NCBI GenBank assembly: GCA_019314375.1 | Contig: JAFCZJ010000017.1 | Coordinates: 1 to 64,000, forward strand | Direction of reading: 5' to 3' | Length of the DNA: 64,000 nucleotides | From: Deltaproteobacteria bacterium | GTDB lineage: Bacteria > Myxococcota > B64-G9 | Shown: piece by piece, positions 32,411 to 42,041 of the stretch | Position numbering within the stretch: position 1 is the stretch's first letter | Layout of the letters: each line of letters opens with the position of its first letter | Notes under the pieces: model-generated | Database searches by the model: none | What the model was told of the DNA's origin: nothing | The model's input: the letters and a program-made list of their open reading frames with translations, nothing else | Position numbers and translations under genes: made by a program

Positions 32411-33487
32411 ATGCGACTTGCTGAAACAATCGTGGTGATGACATTCGGACTGCTCCTGCTTTGTCTCTTGGCTTGGCTTGGCGGATGCGGATCATCGACC
32501 TATCAACCCACCGAGGACCCCTTGTTCGAAAAGGCGTCCTTCCCGGTCGGCGTGGGCGTGGACAGCCGCGGTCGTTTTTCCGACGGCAGCCGCTTCGGGG
32601 CCTTGGCCTTTCATCACTTTGGCCGGATCACGCCGGGCAACGCCCTGAAAATGGATGCACTGCGTCCGGCGGAAGACATCTACGACTTCGACGAGGCCGA
32701 GCGCTTTATCGCGCTATGCGAGCGCGAGGGCAAGCCGGTCTGGGGGCACACCCTGGTCTGGCATCTGCAAACGCCGACTTGGCTATTGAACTTTGACGGT
32801 ACGGCTGAAGATTGGCGGGTGCTGCTCTCGGATCACATCGCCTCCACGGCCGGTCACTTCCAGGGCCGAGTGATGGCCTGGGATGTTGTCAACGAGGCCT
32901 TTGAAGATGACGGCCGCCTGCGCGACAGTCTTTGGCGAAGTCACCTGGGTGACGACTACCTGGCTGACGCCTTTCGCTGGGCCCGCCAGGCCGATCCGGA
33001 CGCGGCCCTGTTCTACAACGACTATGGCATCCCCTTTCACCCCGCCAAACTACAGGCCGTGCTGAGCATGATCGATGACTTCCAGACAAGACAACCACCT
33101 GTGCCCATCGACGGGGTGGGCCTGCAAATGCACATCACCGACACCGAGCCGAGCATCGAGGCAATCCGCCATGTCCTGAGCGAACTCAGCGCCCGGGACC
33201 TGCAAGTACACTTTTCCGAATTGGACGTATCCATGAACCTCAACGGGCTCCACGCAACCTGGACGCCCGAGCTGGCCGAGCGCCAAGGACAGCGATTCTT
33301 CGATATCGTCCGGGTCTACCGCGAGCTGCCTTCCCACCTGCAAGCCGGCATCACCGTCTGGGGCATCGGTGACGGCGACTCCTGGATTCGCTACTTTTTC
33401 AACCGGCTCGATTGGCCGCTGCTTTTCGATGAGGATTACGAGCCCAAGCCAGCCTTCTTCGGCTTCGTCGAGGGCTTGGCGGACTAA
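32411..33487 (+). CDS. GH10 endo-1,4-beta-xylanase lipoprotein
   Basis: A 358-residue lipoprotein (lipobox AWLGGC, Cys26) with a complete GH10 TIM barrel. Seen: FGRITPGNALKMDALRP, VWGHTLVWH (about 110-118), the acid/base Glu162 in WDVVNEAFED, the YNDYGIP segment, GLQMHIT and the nucleophile Glu270 in HFSELDVSM, then ITVWGIGDGDSW. GH10 enzymes hydrolyse beta-1,4-xylan with retention. Cell-surface anchoring suggests external xylan or related plant/algal glycan use. It starts at ATG after GGAAGG, and its stop overlaps the stop of the convergent Cys-rich gene. Confidence 0.95.
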   Translation: MRLAETIVVMTFGLLLLCLLAWLGGCGSSTYQPTEDPLFEKASFPVGVGVDSRGRFSDGSRFGALAFHHFGRITPGNALKMDALRPAEDIYDFDEAERFIALCEREGKPVWGHTLVWHLQTPTWLLNFDGTAEDWRVLLSDHIASTAGHFQGRVMAWDVVNEAFEDDGRLRDSLWRSHLGDDYLADAFRWARQADPDAALFYNDYGIPFHPAKLQAVLSMIDDFQTRQPPVPIDGVGLQMHITDTEPSIEAIRHVLSELSARDLQVHFSELDVSMNLNGLHATWTPELAERQGQRFFDIVRVYRELPSHLQAGITVWGIGDGDSWIRYFFNRLDWPLLFDEDYEPKPAFFGFVEGLAD

Positions 33488-34005
33488 CAATCAATACAGG
33501 CGGCAGCCCCATCCGGACATACCCACTCCCCTTCCGAACAGTCCGGCCACACCGATTCACCGTGGCCTTCATCCAGACAACAAGCACACTCGCCTGGTTC
33601 GCCCCAGCAAGTGCCCGGCGGACAATCATCGGTTCTGATGCCGATTGGGGGAACGCACTGCCAAAGTCCATCAATGCACTGGGGTCTGCCTGCGATATCC
33701 GAACCACACAGGTCAGAACAGGAAAAACTGGTGGGCACCCCGTCGCACTCACACAAGGTGCCTTGCTCACACACCAAAACTCCGTCTTGGCAATCCGTAC
33801 CGCCCGTCCTGTCACCAGCCTCGTCGCAACAGTCCAGTCCCCAGGGGCTCACGCTGCAAGCCGGCCCGCCGAGATCACCGCCATCCAGGGACTCTCCATC
33901 CAGGGCTTCTCCGTCCTGACCGGCATCATTCAATTCGCCCTCCCCTCCCGCGCATGAGGCCAAGCCCAGAACGCCAAACAATGCCATAGCTCTCATCCAT
34001 CGCAT
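33484..34005 (-). CDS. Cys-rich lipoprotein
   Basis: A 173-residue lipoprotein (LGLASC lipobox) with an acidic linker (DGEALDGESLDGGD) and about 24 Cys in irregular modules (CCDEAGDRTGGTDCQDGVLVC; CPPGTCWGEPGECACC). No known family, but it resembles Myxococcota secreted Cys-rich proteins. AAAGGGG precedes the ATG. The start overlaps the end of the upstream SpoIID-like gene by 13 bases, so the two are cotranslated in one operon. Confidence 0.75.
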   Translation of the reverse strand: MRWMRAMALFGVLGLASCAGGEGELNDAGQDGEALDGESLDGGDLGGPACSVSPWGLDCCDEAGDRTGGTDCQDGVLVCEQGTLCECDGVPTSFSCSDLCGSDIAGRPQCIDGLWQCVPPIGIRTDDCPPGTCWGEPGECACCLDEGHGESVWPDCSEGEWVCPDGAAACIDC

Positions 34006-35570
34006 GGAGAACCCCTTTGTCCATAGCGCATTCGGATCAGCAAGCAAGCCGCCAGCAGGCTCAGCCACCAGGAGCCGCCTGCCTGGCCGCCGCAATTGCA
34101 ACCGGTATCCGGGGACATGAGGGCATCCTCGTCTTCGCCCTGCCCCGCATCCGACGCGTCTTGGCCTGCATCCTGTCCCGCATCCGACGCGTCTTGGCCT
34201 GCATCCACCCCTGCATCCACACCCGCATCCACACCCGCATCCGGATCGGGGTCCAGGCCGATGCTGCCCCATATTGTCTCAAAGGGACCTACGCTGCGCT
34301 CCACCCAACCGGGCAAGTAGCCTTCGGCTTCGGCCCGAATGGTGTAGGTGCCCGGCTCCAGATCGAAGCTCCAGGCAGCCGAACCGTCGTAAACCTGCGT
34401 GGGGCCACCCTCGATGCTGACCTGGGCAGGGAAAATTCGGTCGTCCCTGTCCGGGTTGCGATAAACCATGCCCTTGATGGTACCGACAACCAACGCACCC
34501 ACTTCACGGATGATGCAGTTGGGCTGATAATGGCCCAAAATTTCCCTGTAGCTATCGCCGGCCATGGAGCGCTCCACCGAGCCCCATTGGCAGGTACCCC
34601 AGACCAGGCAACGGTCATCGCCGGGCACCTCCGGATTGTCCCGATGACCCGCGCAATTATCGTGTCCGCACCAATTGCCCACACAGGCTCGCACCGGGGT
34701 CGGATCCGGCAGAATAGTGCCCACGGCGTAGCCGGGCTCGGTGCCGTGTTCGGCACAGGATGCGGCGTAGAAATAGCGATCGATGACATCCGGATCGCTC
34801 GCCTTCACCAGGATCTGACCCCGGGTGGCATCCACCGCCGCACTTACTTCCACGCCCCGTTCGTCGTGATACACTTGGTTACAGGCTGTGTCGTTTATGT
34901 CGTAGGTCTCGTAAGACTGAGTCAAGATGAAGTGCAGGGCATAAGAACGCGCGGCTACAGCAAAAGCTTTCCAGCATTCGGCGGCGGCCTCGGGACCACC
35001 CTCCACTCTGGCAAATACCCCGACTTCGGCATAGACCACGCCTTTGACGTAGTCCTCAAAGTCGAGGGTGTCTATCCGCTGGATTTCTCCTTCGCAGCCG
35101 ACACTAAGATATCGAGCCACCCGAATGGTTTCCGGCAGTTCTCCCGGCACCGCGTGTCGAGTCAAGGCTTCGTCCAAACGAACCGACTCAAAGGCCTTGG
35201 GCCCCAGGCCTGTGCCCAAAAGGCCCACGGAGCTCCGCGGCCCCGGCACGAAGTCGGCGTTGATTTCCAAAGGCCACATGGACGCCACGCTCGGCGGGTC
35301 GCCTGCTCTCTGATTGGCCAGGATCAAATCCGCGAAATTCTCCAGTTGCAAGTGCAATCGCCAAACACCGGGCGGAACCGACATACTGAAGGCTCCTTCA
35401 AAATCGCTGATGCTCGTCGTGCCGACACCTTCCAAGCAAATCTGGACTCCGGACAAAGGGGCCCCGTCGCGAGCGTCCACAACCCTTCCATTCACCTGCC
35501 CCCCCCAGGCCATGGCGGGACAAAGCAAAAACAAGGCACTCAACAAGGAAAGCATCAAATTCGCCTGCAT
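33993..35570 (-). CDS. SpoIID/LytB-domain surface protein with MYXO-CTERM-like tail
   Basis: A 525-residue exported protein. After the signal peptide comes a carboxypeptidase-regulatory-like beta module (VNGRVVDARDGAPLSGVQICLEG), then a SpoIID-like amidase-enhancer domain (TLDFEDYVKGVVYAEV, AFAVAARSYAL, ATRGQILV, YFYAASCAEHG). A second carboxypeptidase-regulatory-like module follows, then a DAGVDAGVDAG stalk. The end (CNCGG, hydrophobic LSLLAACLLI, then RMRYGQR) matches the MYXO-CTERM layout: Cys motif, membrane helix, basic end. It probably acts on or binds peptidoglycan at the surface. AAAGGAG precedes the ATG. Confidence 0.85.
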   Translation of the reverse strand: MQANLMLSLLSALFLLCPAMAWGGQVNGRVVDARDGAPLSGVQICLEGVGTTSISDFEGAFSMSVPPGVWRLHLQLENFADLILANQRAGDPPSVASMWPLEINADFVPGPRSSVGLLGTGLGPKAFESVRLDEALTRHAVPGELPETIRVARYLSVGCEGEIQRIDTLDFEDYVKGVVYAEVGVFARVEGGPEAAAECWKAFAVAARSYALHFILTQSYETYDINDTACNQVYHDERGVEVSAAVDATRGQILVKASDPDVIDRYFYAASCAEHGTEPGYAVGTILPDPTPVRACVGNWCGHDNCAGHRDNPEVPGDDRCLVWGTCQWGSVERSMAGDSYREILGHYQPNCIIREVGALVVGTIKGMVYRNPDRDDRIFPAQVSIEGGPTQVYDGSAAWSFDLEPGTYTIRAEAEGYLPGWVERSVGPFETIWGSIGLDPDPDAGVDAGVDAGVDAGQDASDAGQDAGQDASDAGQGEDEDALMSPDTGCNCGGQAGGSWWLSLLAACLLIRMRYGQRGSPCDG

Positions 35571-35714
35571 GACGGCTCCTTTCGGCTCATAGATATATTG
35601 TGCCCGAAGGGGGACATCTTGTCACTTGCCCTCGCCCGCAATTGAGGTACCCAATTTTTGCAAGTGATGAAATTTCATGAAAGATTGGATCGAACCCAAC
35701 AAAGGACCCAATTC

Positions 35715-36296
35715 ATGGAAAATGAAATCCAAGTCGAAGAAGAAACAAAGCCCTCGAAGACGAAGCAGCTCATTGGGGTCATCGTGGTGATCGGCTTGCT
35801 TGCGACGGTATACGGTCTGCAACAGCTCTCCAAGGTGAGTGGCATCCAGGACAGAGAAAAGGCTTTCGGGAAGGTGATCATATCCAAGGTCCTGCCACAC
35901 AAGCGTGCTCAAATAATCTACAAGTACCAAGATCCCAAATATCGAAATCTGCAACATTACTCTTGCAGTATCATGCCGGGGCAGAACAGTATTCGTATCA
36001 GCGGTTCACCCATCGGACGCTCTACCGTGCTTGAATCCTGCAAGGAACACGCAATTGGCTTCGAGTCCAAAGAGGAAGCAAAACGCTGGGTGGATCGTTT
36101 CCCCGTGGACAAAGGCGTCGAAATATACTGGACTAAAAAGAGCACCTATCTCGACCATCGGCCTCAACATGATGCGTGGTTGCCCTGGGTCATTGGAGGG
36201 GGCCTGGTGATGCTTGCCGGAATCCTGGCCTTGCTGCTCATCGCAAGGCTGAAAAAAAATGCAGAGGATGAACGAGCAGCCAAGAAGACCGAATAA
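35715..36296 (+). CDS. DUF3592-like membrane protein
   Basis: A 193-residue protein with a cytoplasmic acidic N terminus, a first membrane helix (QLIGVIVVIGLLATVYGL), an extracytoplasmic beta domain (about 55-155) and a second helix (WLPWVIGGGLVMLAGILALLLIA) followed by a basic tail. The two-helix/beta-domain plan is that of DUF3592 proteins, of unknown function. I choose the ATG with AAAGGA nine bases upstream rather than earlier in-frame starts. DedA follows 50 bases later. Confidence 0.65.
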   Translation: MENEIQVEEETKPSKTKQLIGVIVVIGLLATVYGLQQLSKVSGIQDREKAFGKVIISKVLPHKRAQIIYKYQDPKYRNLQHYSCSIMPGQNSIRISGSPIGRSTVLESCKEHAIGFESKEEAKRWVDRFPVDKGVEIYWTKKSTYLDHRPQHDAWLPWVIGGGLVMLAGILALLLIARLKKNAEDERAAKKTE

Positions 36297-36346
36297 ATCA
36301 GAACGTTGCTCAAGAGGGCCTGACAGGCTAAACTCCGCCGCGAGTC

Positions 36347-37024
36347 ATGGAAGATTCCGCCATCATTGAGTTCTTCGCCTCTTACGCCTACGAGCCCATG
36401 TTCGTCTACGGCTTCGTGGTGATGTTCATGACCCTGAGTTCTTTCGGCCTGCCCATCCCCGAAGAAGTAACCCTGGTCAGCGCCGGCCTGGTGGCCTACA
36501 TGGCCGGCAATCCGGCGGACTTCCCTCCCCCCTACCCGGGGGCCGAGGGCGTCAACCTCTGGACGCTGACCATTGTTTGCTTCGTGGCGGTCGCCGCAAG
36601 CGATGTGCTCATCTATTTCCTGGGCCGCGTCTTCGGCCGGCGCCTGGCCAAAACCAGGCTCTTCCAGCGCATTCTAAGCCCGAAAAAACTGGTCAGGATC
36701 GAGCGCAAATTCCTGAAATACAAGTACCTGGCCAGCGGGGTCTTCCGCTTCACCCCCGGCGTGCGTTTCCCCGGGCACTTAAGCTGCGGCATGTTGGGCG
36801 TACCCCTGGGTGTCTTCATGATGGTGGACGGCATGGCTGCCTTGCTGTCCGTGCCCACCCAGGTGCTCTTAGTGGCTCACTTCGGCGACGTGATCATCGA
36901 TCAGCTGACTCGCTTCAAGCTCATCATCGGCGGGGTTTTCCTGGCCATCTTCATCGTCTGGCTGATCCGCAAACTCATCATCCACCGATCGGCACGCAAG
37001 CGGGTCAATCCTTCCTCGGTCTAG
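36347..37024 (+). CDS. DedA-family membrane protein (VTT domain)
   Basis: A 225-residue polytopic protein with DedA signatures: an early membrane segment FGLPIPEEVTLVSAGLVAY (the E..P.P.E motif), SDVLIYFLGRVFGRR, the FxRFTPGVRFPGHLSCG motif with its essential Arg residues, and two C-terminal helices ending in a basic tail. DedA proteins act as lipid flippases or scramblases (undecaprenyl phosphate, PE) that depend on the proton gradient. The stop codon overlaps that of the convergent lipoprotein gene. Confidence 0.93.
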   Translation: MEDSAIIEFFASYAYEPMFVYGFVVMFMTLSSFGLPIPEEVTLVSAGLVAYMAGNPADFPPPYPGAEGVNLWTLTIVCFVAVAASDVLIYFLGRVFGRRLAKTRLFQRILSPKKLVRIERKFLKYKYLASGVFRFTPGVRFPGHLSCGMLGVPLGVFMMVDGMAALLSVPTQVLLVAHFGDVIIDQLTRFKLIIGGVFLAIFIVWLIRKLIIHRSARKRVNPSSV

Positions 37025-38082
37025 TAACCACCAACGTCTTCACATTCACTGTCCGTGGCCACCCACGCGCCCTCATGGACGACGATCTCAGTTGAGCACT
37101 CGTAGGTCGTGTAGGCTGCACAGTAGTCAACAGGCCCCTCCACGGTACTGAATGCGGTGATTCCGACAACCGCACTGTCAGCATTGACGTGTTCTTCCGA
37201 GCCGTCGAGCACGAAATCTCGGATATCACAATGGTAGCCGTCATCGTCATAGGACAGGTATGAATCAATGGCGTCGCGCGTCATGGCATAGATCAGCGAA
37301 CCGGAGGGCGGATCCAAAAGAGGCTCGTCGGGCGGAAAGGCCTCCTCGATGGCTGCGACACACAGAGGGACGATCTCGCTCCCGAAGGTCTCGAAGCTGA
37401 GGCCGCACCATTCTGGCGGAACGGGTTCGTATTCACATTGGTCGCCATAGCGGTCGACGAGGTCACCAGTACAATTATCCAATGCGAGGTCTCGCGCCTC
37501 CCCATCATCGTAAATGCGCGATTCCATGCACATGTCGAAGGCAGAGAGCAGGTCACCAGGACATCCATCGACAACTGGCGGGTCCGGCAGACAACCATCT
37601 CCCATGCATGACAACACCAGCCGGTATATCCCCCGGCCATCCCCACCCGGCGTACCGACCACCAGCAAGTAGGAGCCCTCCTCTCCCAGGGTGATGCTGT
37701 TCAAGCTGGCATGCTCTCCCCAGCCGCTATCGTCATCATGGGCGATGCGAGCATCGTCAAACAATCCTTGGTCGTCTGCTGGGCCGTAAAGAAAGAGCGT
37801 ATTGTCCAACGCTGCCGCCGTGCCTCTCTGAGTCGTCTCAATCGTGACCACAGATCCAGCACGCGCCTCGAAGGTCCATCCGTCAAACTGGAAGTCGTTG
37901 ACGAACTCGCCAAAAACCTCTCCCTCGTATTCCAGCTGCCCCCGATAGTTGACCTCGGAGAAGGCGTCAGCCTTGCCGTCAAAGCGCGGCTCGACGACCG
38001 TCTTTGTCTCCGTCCCACATGCCACCGCGAAAACCGAGGAGAGGATGAGGAGCAACACCATCTTCGACAAATTCGTCATCAT
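37021..38082 (-). CDS. Lipoprotein with pre-peptidase (PPC)-like domain
   Basis: A 353-residue lipoprotein (SVFAVAC lipobox), with AGGAGG upstream of two adjacent ATG codons. Residues about 45-165 look like a bacterial PPC/jelly-roll domain: GWTFEARAGSVVTIETTQ, NTLFLYGPADDQGLFDDARIAHDDDSG and GSYLLVVGTPGG. The C-terminal part is Cys-rich (about twelve Cys) without a known fold. It may bind a polysaccharide or a protein at the surface; no catalytic motif is seen. Confidence 0.75.
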   Translation of the reverse strand: MMTNLSKMVLLLILSSVFAVACGTETKTVVEPRFDGKADAFSEVNYRGQLEYEGEVFGEFVNDFQFDGWTFEARAGSVVTIETTQRGTAAALDNTLFLYGPADDQGLFDDARIAHDDDSGWGEHASLNSITLGEEGSYLLVVGTPGGDGRGIYRLVLSCMGDGCLPDPPVVDGCPGDLLSAFDMCMESRIYDDGEARDLALDNCTGDLVDRYGDQCEYEPVPPEWCGLSFETFGSEIVPLCVAAIEEAFPPDEPLLDPPSGSLIYAMTRDAIDSYLSYDDDGYHCDIRDFVLDGSEEHVNADSAVVGITAFSTVEGPVDYCAAYTTYECSTEIVVHEGAWVATDSECEDVGGY

Positions 38083-38232
38083 CGGAGGCCTCCTTTTGAA
38101 GACAATCTATTTGCCCGGCACTGGCGCATGGCAAGGATGTACATGCCTTCTTTTGCAACTTCTACGACTGACTTTATTCGGAAACTCGGCCCAAGGTCAA
38201 TTCGGGTTCCTGCTCATGGCAGCAGGCGGAAG

Positions 38233-39165
38233 TCACTTGGAAACACTGAAACGCTTGCAAGCCTCGGACAGAAGATAAGATATACGTTTGACGTTGAGTT
38301 GAGCGGCGGCCATCTTGGCGCTCAAATCCGAACCCTTGCTGATGGATTTGGGATTGCCGGCAAGCACCTGGACTCGCCAAAACTCAGGCAAATCGCTCCG
38401 CTTGGGCAGCTTGGGTTTGACGGTGATGACCAGGGCGCTGGGCACTCGAACCACAACCGAGGAGGACCCCTGTCCCTTGCTCGGCACATACTCCGTGTAC
38501 TGCATGTCGAAGTGCATGACCACGGTGCCCCAGGCGGCCTGCAAAGCAGCGCTGCTGGGCGGTTTGTCCAGAATCGCCCACTCCTTGTCCGTCACGAAGG
38601 GCCTGACCTTGGCCAAGATGCAATCTCTCAAGCCCCGATCGAAGAGACCTTCACTCCAAACCAATACCTTGCCTTGGGCCTGCGCCACATCCTGCTTGAT
38701 GGCCCCGTTTATATGTCCGTCTTCGATTCCTTGACGCTGATTGGAAAGCTCCTGCCATTTGTTCGTTAGGGCTTCGTCTCCGATAGCCAAGATCATACGG
38801 TCCAGCCGCTTGTAGTTCTCATCGTGCCATTTCTGATTCTTCAGGTTTTCCGGGTTCTTCGCTGACTTAATCACCCCGCCGCTGATGGTCGGCCATTGGC
38901 GAAGCAAAATGGCGGCAGCCTGGGCACGGTATTCCCGCTGGTAGACATCCGCCGGCTTGCCCATGATTTTCAACTTGCTCTTGACCTGGCGATCGAGCTG
39001 CCCGTCATGACTTTCAAAAATGCTGCCCACGGTCGGCATGAAGCCTTCCTTCGCGGACTTTTCGATTCGTCGCAGCGAGTCCTGCATAAGGTAATGCTCG
39101 GAAGAATCCTCACATGCCGAAGGAAAAATCAAAGCCAAGCTGAAGACCAAAAGAACCTTGTTCAT
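38233..39165 (-). CDS. Hypothetical lipoprotein
   Basis: Family not recognised. A 310-residue lipoprotein (lipobox LIFPSAC) with GAGGGG before the ATG. The first 170 residues are helical and Lys/Gln-rich; the C-terminal ~110 residues alternate strands (VVMHFDMQYTEYVPSK, SVVVRVPSALVITVKPKLPK), suggesting a beta-sandwich. The 150 bases upstream of the neighbouring gene hold nothing recognisable. Confidence 0.7.
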   Translation of the reverse strand: MNKVLLVFSLALIFPSACEDSSEHYLMQDSLRRIEKSAKEGFMPTVGSIFESHDGQLDRQVKSKLKIMGKPADVYQREYRAQAAAILLRQWPTISGGVIKSAKNPENLKNQKWHDENYKRLDRMILAIGDEALTNKWQELSNQRQGIEDGHINGAIKQDVAQAQGKVLVWSEGLFDRGLRDCILAKVRPFVTDKEWAILDKPPSSAALQAAWGTVVMHFDMQYTEYVPSKGQGSSSVVVRVPSALVITVKPKLPKRSDLPEFWRVQVLAGNPKSISKGSDLSAKMAAAQLNVKRISYLLSEACKRFSVSK

Positions 39166-39235
39166 GCTTTACCCCTCTTGGGTCCATACCGACCCTGAAT
39201 TATCAATTCTGCCAATTCTTCCGTAGAATATTCGG

Positions 39236-40240
39236 ATGAAGCGCATTTATCTTACCACTTTGCTGCTTTTTGCCCTCAGCTTTCCCCTCAAGGCTGCGGA
39301 AAAATCAGTGTCGACCAAGCCCATTCTCAGCAAGACCGCCTGGTCCGCCGTCTTAAGCCGGGGGCGCGTGATCCTCATCGAAACAGACTTTCTGCACCTG
39401 GCTGCATACAGCGCAAAGACAGGCAAAAAGCTTTGGCGCCGTAAGTTTCAAGAACAAGCCCATGGAGGGCAAAGCCTGCATCTTGTCGCGAATCAGGTCA
39501 TGTGTTGGGCGGGCAATCGCATCCACATCATCAATCCCGGCGACGGCAAGACCATCAGGCAGTTTTCGGCAGCCTGGAACAACAGCTCCGAGCGCTGTCG
39601 CCTGGTTGAATACGCCGGGCTCTGCGCCTTCCGCTGCCAATGCGACATGTGGTTTTTTGACTGCAAGACCGGACGAAAAATCGGTGAGCGTTACAAGAAA
39701 CAACACATCGAATTTCACGATGAGCTGGGCTCGTCGGGTGGATGTTACGGCCCAGGCAACAGCATAATCTGCAAAAATGAAAACCTGCTGCTCATGACGC
39801 ACGAAATCCCATGCCCCCCAAGCGACAAGCCAGGCCTTTCGGCTTGCCTCCAGGTGCTGGCCTTAGATTCCAAATCAGGCCGGGAGCGCTGGCACTGCGA
39901 CGAATGCGCCCTGCCCTCTCATCACAGCTATTCGGCCATCTCGGAAGATGGTTCCTTTTGCATCCTGGCCGGCTTCGACGATGCCCTTCGCCTCTTCGAC
40001 TTGCAAACGGGTGAGTTGCTGGCGAGTCTGCCAGGCCCGCCGGAAAAAAAGAGCCGGCCCACTTTCTTGCAGCCCCCGTCCCCAGCCCCTCCCTGCCAGG
40101 CCTTGGTCCAGGGACGCCGTGGACTATTGCCCATGGACGAAAGCGCAGCTCTCGACGGTTGCTTGATCTACACTGTTCCCGAGACAAAAGACCAACCCGG
40201 CAAGGTTCAATTATTGCGCATGCCCTCTTCAATCCAATAG
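39236..40240 (+). CDS. PQQ-like beta-propeller exported protein
   Basis: A 334-residue protein with a signal peptide (cleavage near LKA-AE). WD40/PQQ-like blades recur: LAAYSAKTGKKLWRRKF, IHIINPGDGKTIRQF, VLALDSKSGRERWHCDEC, LRLFDLQTGELLASL. The AxDxxTGxxxW signature is that of BamB/PQQ propellers. Several Cys suggest disulfides in the periplasm. About five blades are visible, so the propeller may be partial or complete with weak blades. No ligand can be assigned. Confidence 0.78.
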   Translation: MKRIYLTTLLLFALSFPLKAAEKSVSTKPILSKTAWSAVLSRGRVILIETDFLHLAAYSAKTGKKLWRRKFQEQAHGGQSLHLVANQVMCWAGNRIHIINPGDGKTIRQFSAAWNNSSERCRLVEYAGLCAFRCQCDMWFFDCKTGRKIGERYKKQHIEFHDELGSSGGCYGPGNSIICKNENLLLMTHEIPCPPSDKPGLSACLQVLALDSKSGRERWHCDECALPSHHSYSAISEDGSFCILAGFDDALRLFDLQTGELLASLPGPPEKKSRPTFLQPPSPAPPCQALVQGRRGLLPMDESAALDGCLIYTVPETKDQPGKVQLLRMPSSIQ

Positions 40241-40306
40241 CGCCCTTGTAATCCGATTGCATAATCAGCATCATGGGCCACCCAAGGACCCGTGGAGGAA
40301 GCAAAC

Positions 40307-42016
40307 ATGTGCGGCATTTTGGCTGTGATGGAGAGTCCCGAATCCATCGACGCTCTGCGCCCCCGCGTCGTGGCCTTAGCCAAGCGCTTGAGGCACAGGG
40401 GCCCGGACTGGAGCGGTGTGCACGTTCAGCAATACCAGAGCCCCGACGGCCGCAGCTCCATCCATATATTGGCCCACGAACGTCTGGCCATCGTAGACCC
40501 GGAAGGCGGGGCCCAGCCCCTGCTCAACGAAACGGGCAAACTGGCCCTGGCGGTCAATGGCGAAATCTACAACCATGTGGCCTTGCGCAAGGGATTGAAA
40601 AACGAGCATCACTTCAAAACCAAGTCGGACTGCGAAGTCATCCTGCATCTATATGAGGAGCGAGGCGCGGACTTCATCGATGACCTGGACGGGGTGTTTT
40701 CTTTTGTCCTCTGCGATGAAGAGACGGGCCAATTCATAGCCGCCCGTGACCCCATCGGCGTGGTGCCCCTGTACTGGGGCTGGGGCCCGGACGGCAGCAC
40801 CTGGTTCGCCTCGGAAATGAAGGCGCTACAAGACGTCTGCCAACGATTCGAGCCCTTTCCGCCAGGCCACGTCTATGTGAACAAAGAGCTCAAACGCTAC
40901 GCCGACCCGACCTGGCGTGACAGCTCACGGATTCCCGTCGACCAGCCTTCGGACGTGGATCTCATGGCCGCCTTTGAGCAAGCCGTGGTCAAGCGCATGA
41001 TGAGCGACGTGCCATATGGGGTGCTGCTTTCGGGCGGCCTGGACTCCTCGCTGGTGTCCTCCATCGTCTCCCGACATACGGCAAACCGCATGGAAGATGA
41101 CTTCCAATCACCCGCCTGGTGGCCCCGGCTGCATTCTTTTTGCATCGGCTTGGAGGGCGCGCCGGATTTGGCCAAAGCCCGCAAGGTGGCCGATTTTCTG
41201 GGCACGGCCCACCACGAACTGCTTTTCACCGTACAGGAGGGATTGGACGCCCTGAGCGAGGTCATCTATCACATCGAAACCTATGACGTGACCACCATCC
41301 GCGCATCCACCCCCATGTTCCTCATGGCCAGAAAAATCAAGGCCATGGGGGTCAAAATGGTCTTCACCGGGGAAGGTGCCGATGAGGTTTTCGGCGGATA
41401 CTTGTATTTTCATAAGGCCCCAGACGCGAAAGAATTCCACGAAGAAACCGTACGCAAGGTCGAGGCCCTGCACAATTACGACTGCCTGCGCGCCAATAAA
41501 TCCATGGCGGCCTGGGGCGTGGAAGCCCGGGTGCCTTTCTTGGACAAAGCCTTCCTCGAATTGGCCATGAACATGGATCCGAAGCAAAAAATGATCAACG
41601 CAAGCCAGGGCCAAATCGAAAAACAAATACTGCGCCAGGCCTTTGACAACAAAGAAGCGCCCTATCTACCGGACGAAATCCTCTGGCGCCAAAAAGAGCA
41701 ATTCTCCGATGGCGTGGGCTACGGCTGGATCGACGCGCTGAAGGCCTTCGCCGAAGAGAAAGTCTCGGACTCCATGTTCGAAGCCCGAGCCCATCGCTTC
41801 CCACACAAAACGCCCCAAACAAAAGAAGGCTATCTCTACCGCACAATCTTCGAAGAACACTTCCCCCAACAAGCCGCCATCGAAGGTGCCCACACCGAGC
41901 CCTCCATCGCCTGCAGTTCAGAAGTGGCCCTGCGCTGGGACGAGGCCTGGGAAACCCAAGCCGACCCCTCAGGCCGAGCCATCGGCGCCCATCAATCGGC
42001 ATATCGCAAAAGCTGA
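40307..42016 (+). CDS. asnB: Glutamine-hydrolysing asparagine synthetase
   Basis: A 569-residue AsnB, collinear with the E. coli enzyme. Cys2 is the glutaminase nucleophile (MCGIL). RHRGPDWSG, NGEIYNH and the SDCEV segment form the N-terminal amidotransferase; the ATP-pyrophosphatase loop is LLSGGLDSSLVSS. YHIETYDVTTIRASTPM, GEGADEVFGGYLYFH, WGVEARVPFLDK and RQKEQFSDGVGY follow. It converts aspartate and glutamine to asparagine. GGAGGA precedes the ATG. Full length, no anomaly. Confidence 0.98.
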   Translation: MCGILAVMESPESIDALRPRVVALAKRLRHRGPDWSGVHVQQYQSPDGRSSIHILAHERLAIVDPEGGAQPLLNETGKLALAVNGEIYNHVALRKGLKNEHHFKTKSDCEVILHLYEERGADFIDDLDGVFSFVLCDEETGQFIAARDPIGVVPLYWGWGPDGSTWFASEMKALQDVCQRFEPFPPGHVYVNKELKRYADPTWRDSSRIPVDQPSDVDLMAAFEQAVVKRMMSDVPYGVLLSGGLDSSLVSSIVSRHTANRMEDDFQSPAWWPRLHSFCIGLEGAPDLAKARKVADFLGTAHHELLFTVQEGLDALSEVIYHIETYDVTTIRASTPMFLMARKIKAMGVKMVFTGEGADEVFGGYLYFHKAPDAKEFHEETVRKVEALHNYDCLRANKSMAAWGVEARVPFLDKAFLELAMNMDPKQKMINASQGQIEKQILRQAFDNKEAPYLPDEILWRQKEQFSDGVGYGWIDALKAFAEEKVSDSMFEARAHRFPHKTPQTKEGYLYRTIFEEHFPQQAAIEGAHTEPSIACSSEVALRWDEAWETQADPSGRAIGAHQSAYRKS

Positions 42017-42041
42017 ATAGATTTCCAGGAAAGACCAGACC

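Noticed and set aside
33484-34272. Long N-terminal extension of the Cys-rich lipoprotein (GCGCGC stretch)
   Set aside because: It is the shadow of the DAG stalk of the overlapping SpoIID-like gene; the lipoprotein signal begins at 34005.
34017-35645. Plus-strand open frame of 542 codons
   Set aside because: Antisense to the SpoIID-domain gene, which has a signal peptide, domains and a ribosome site.
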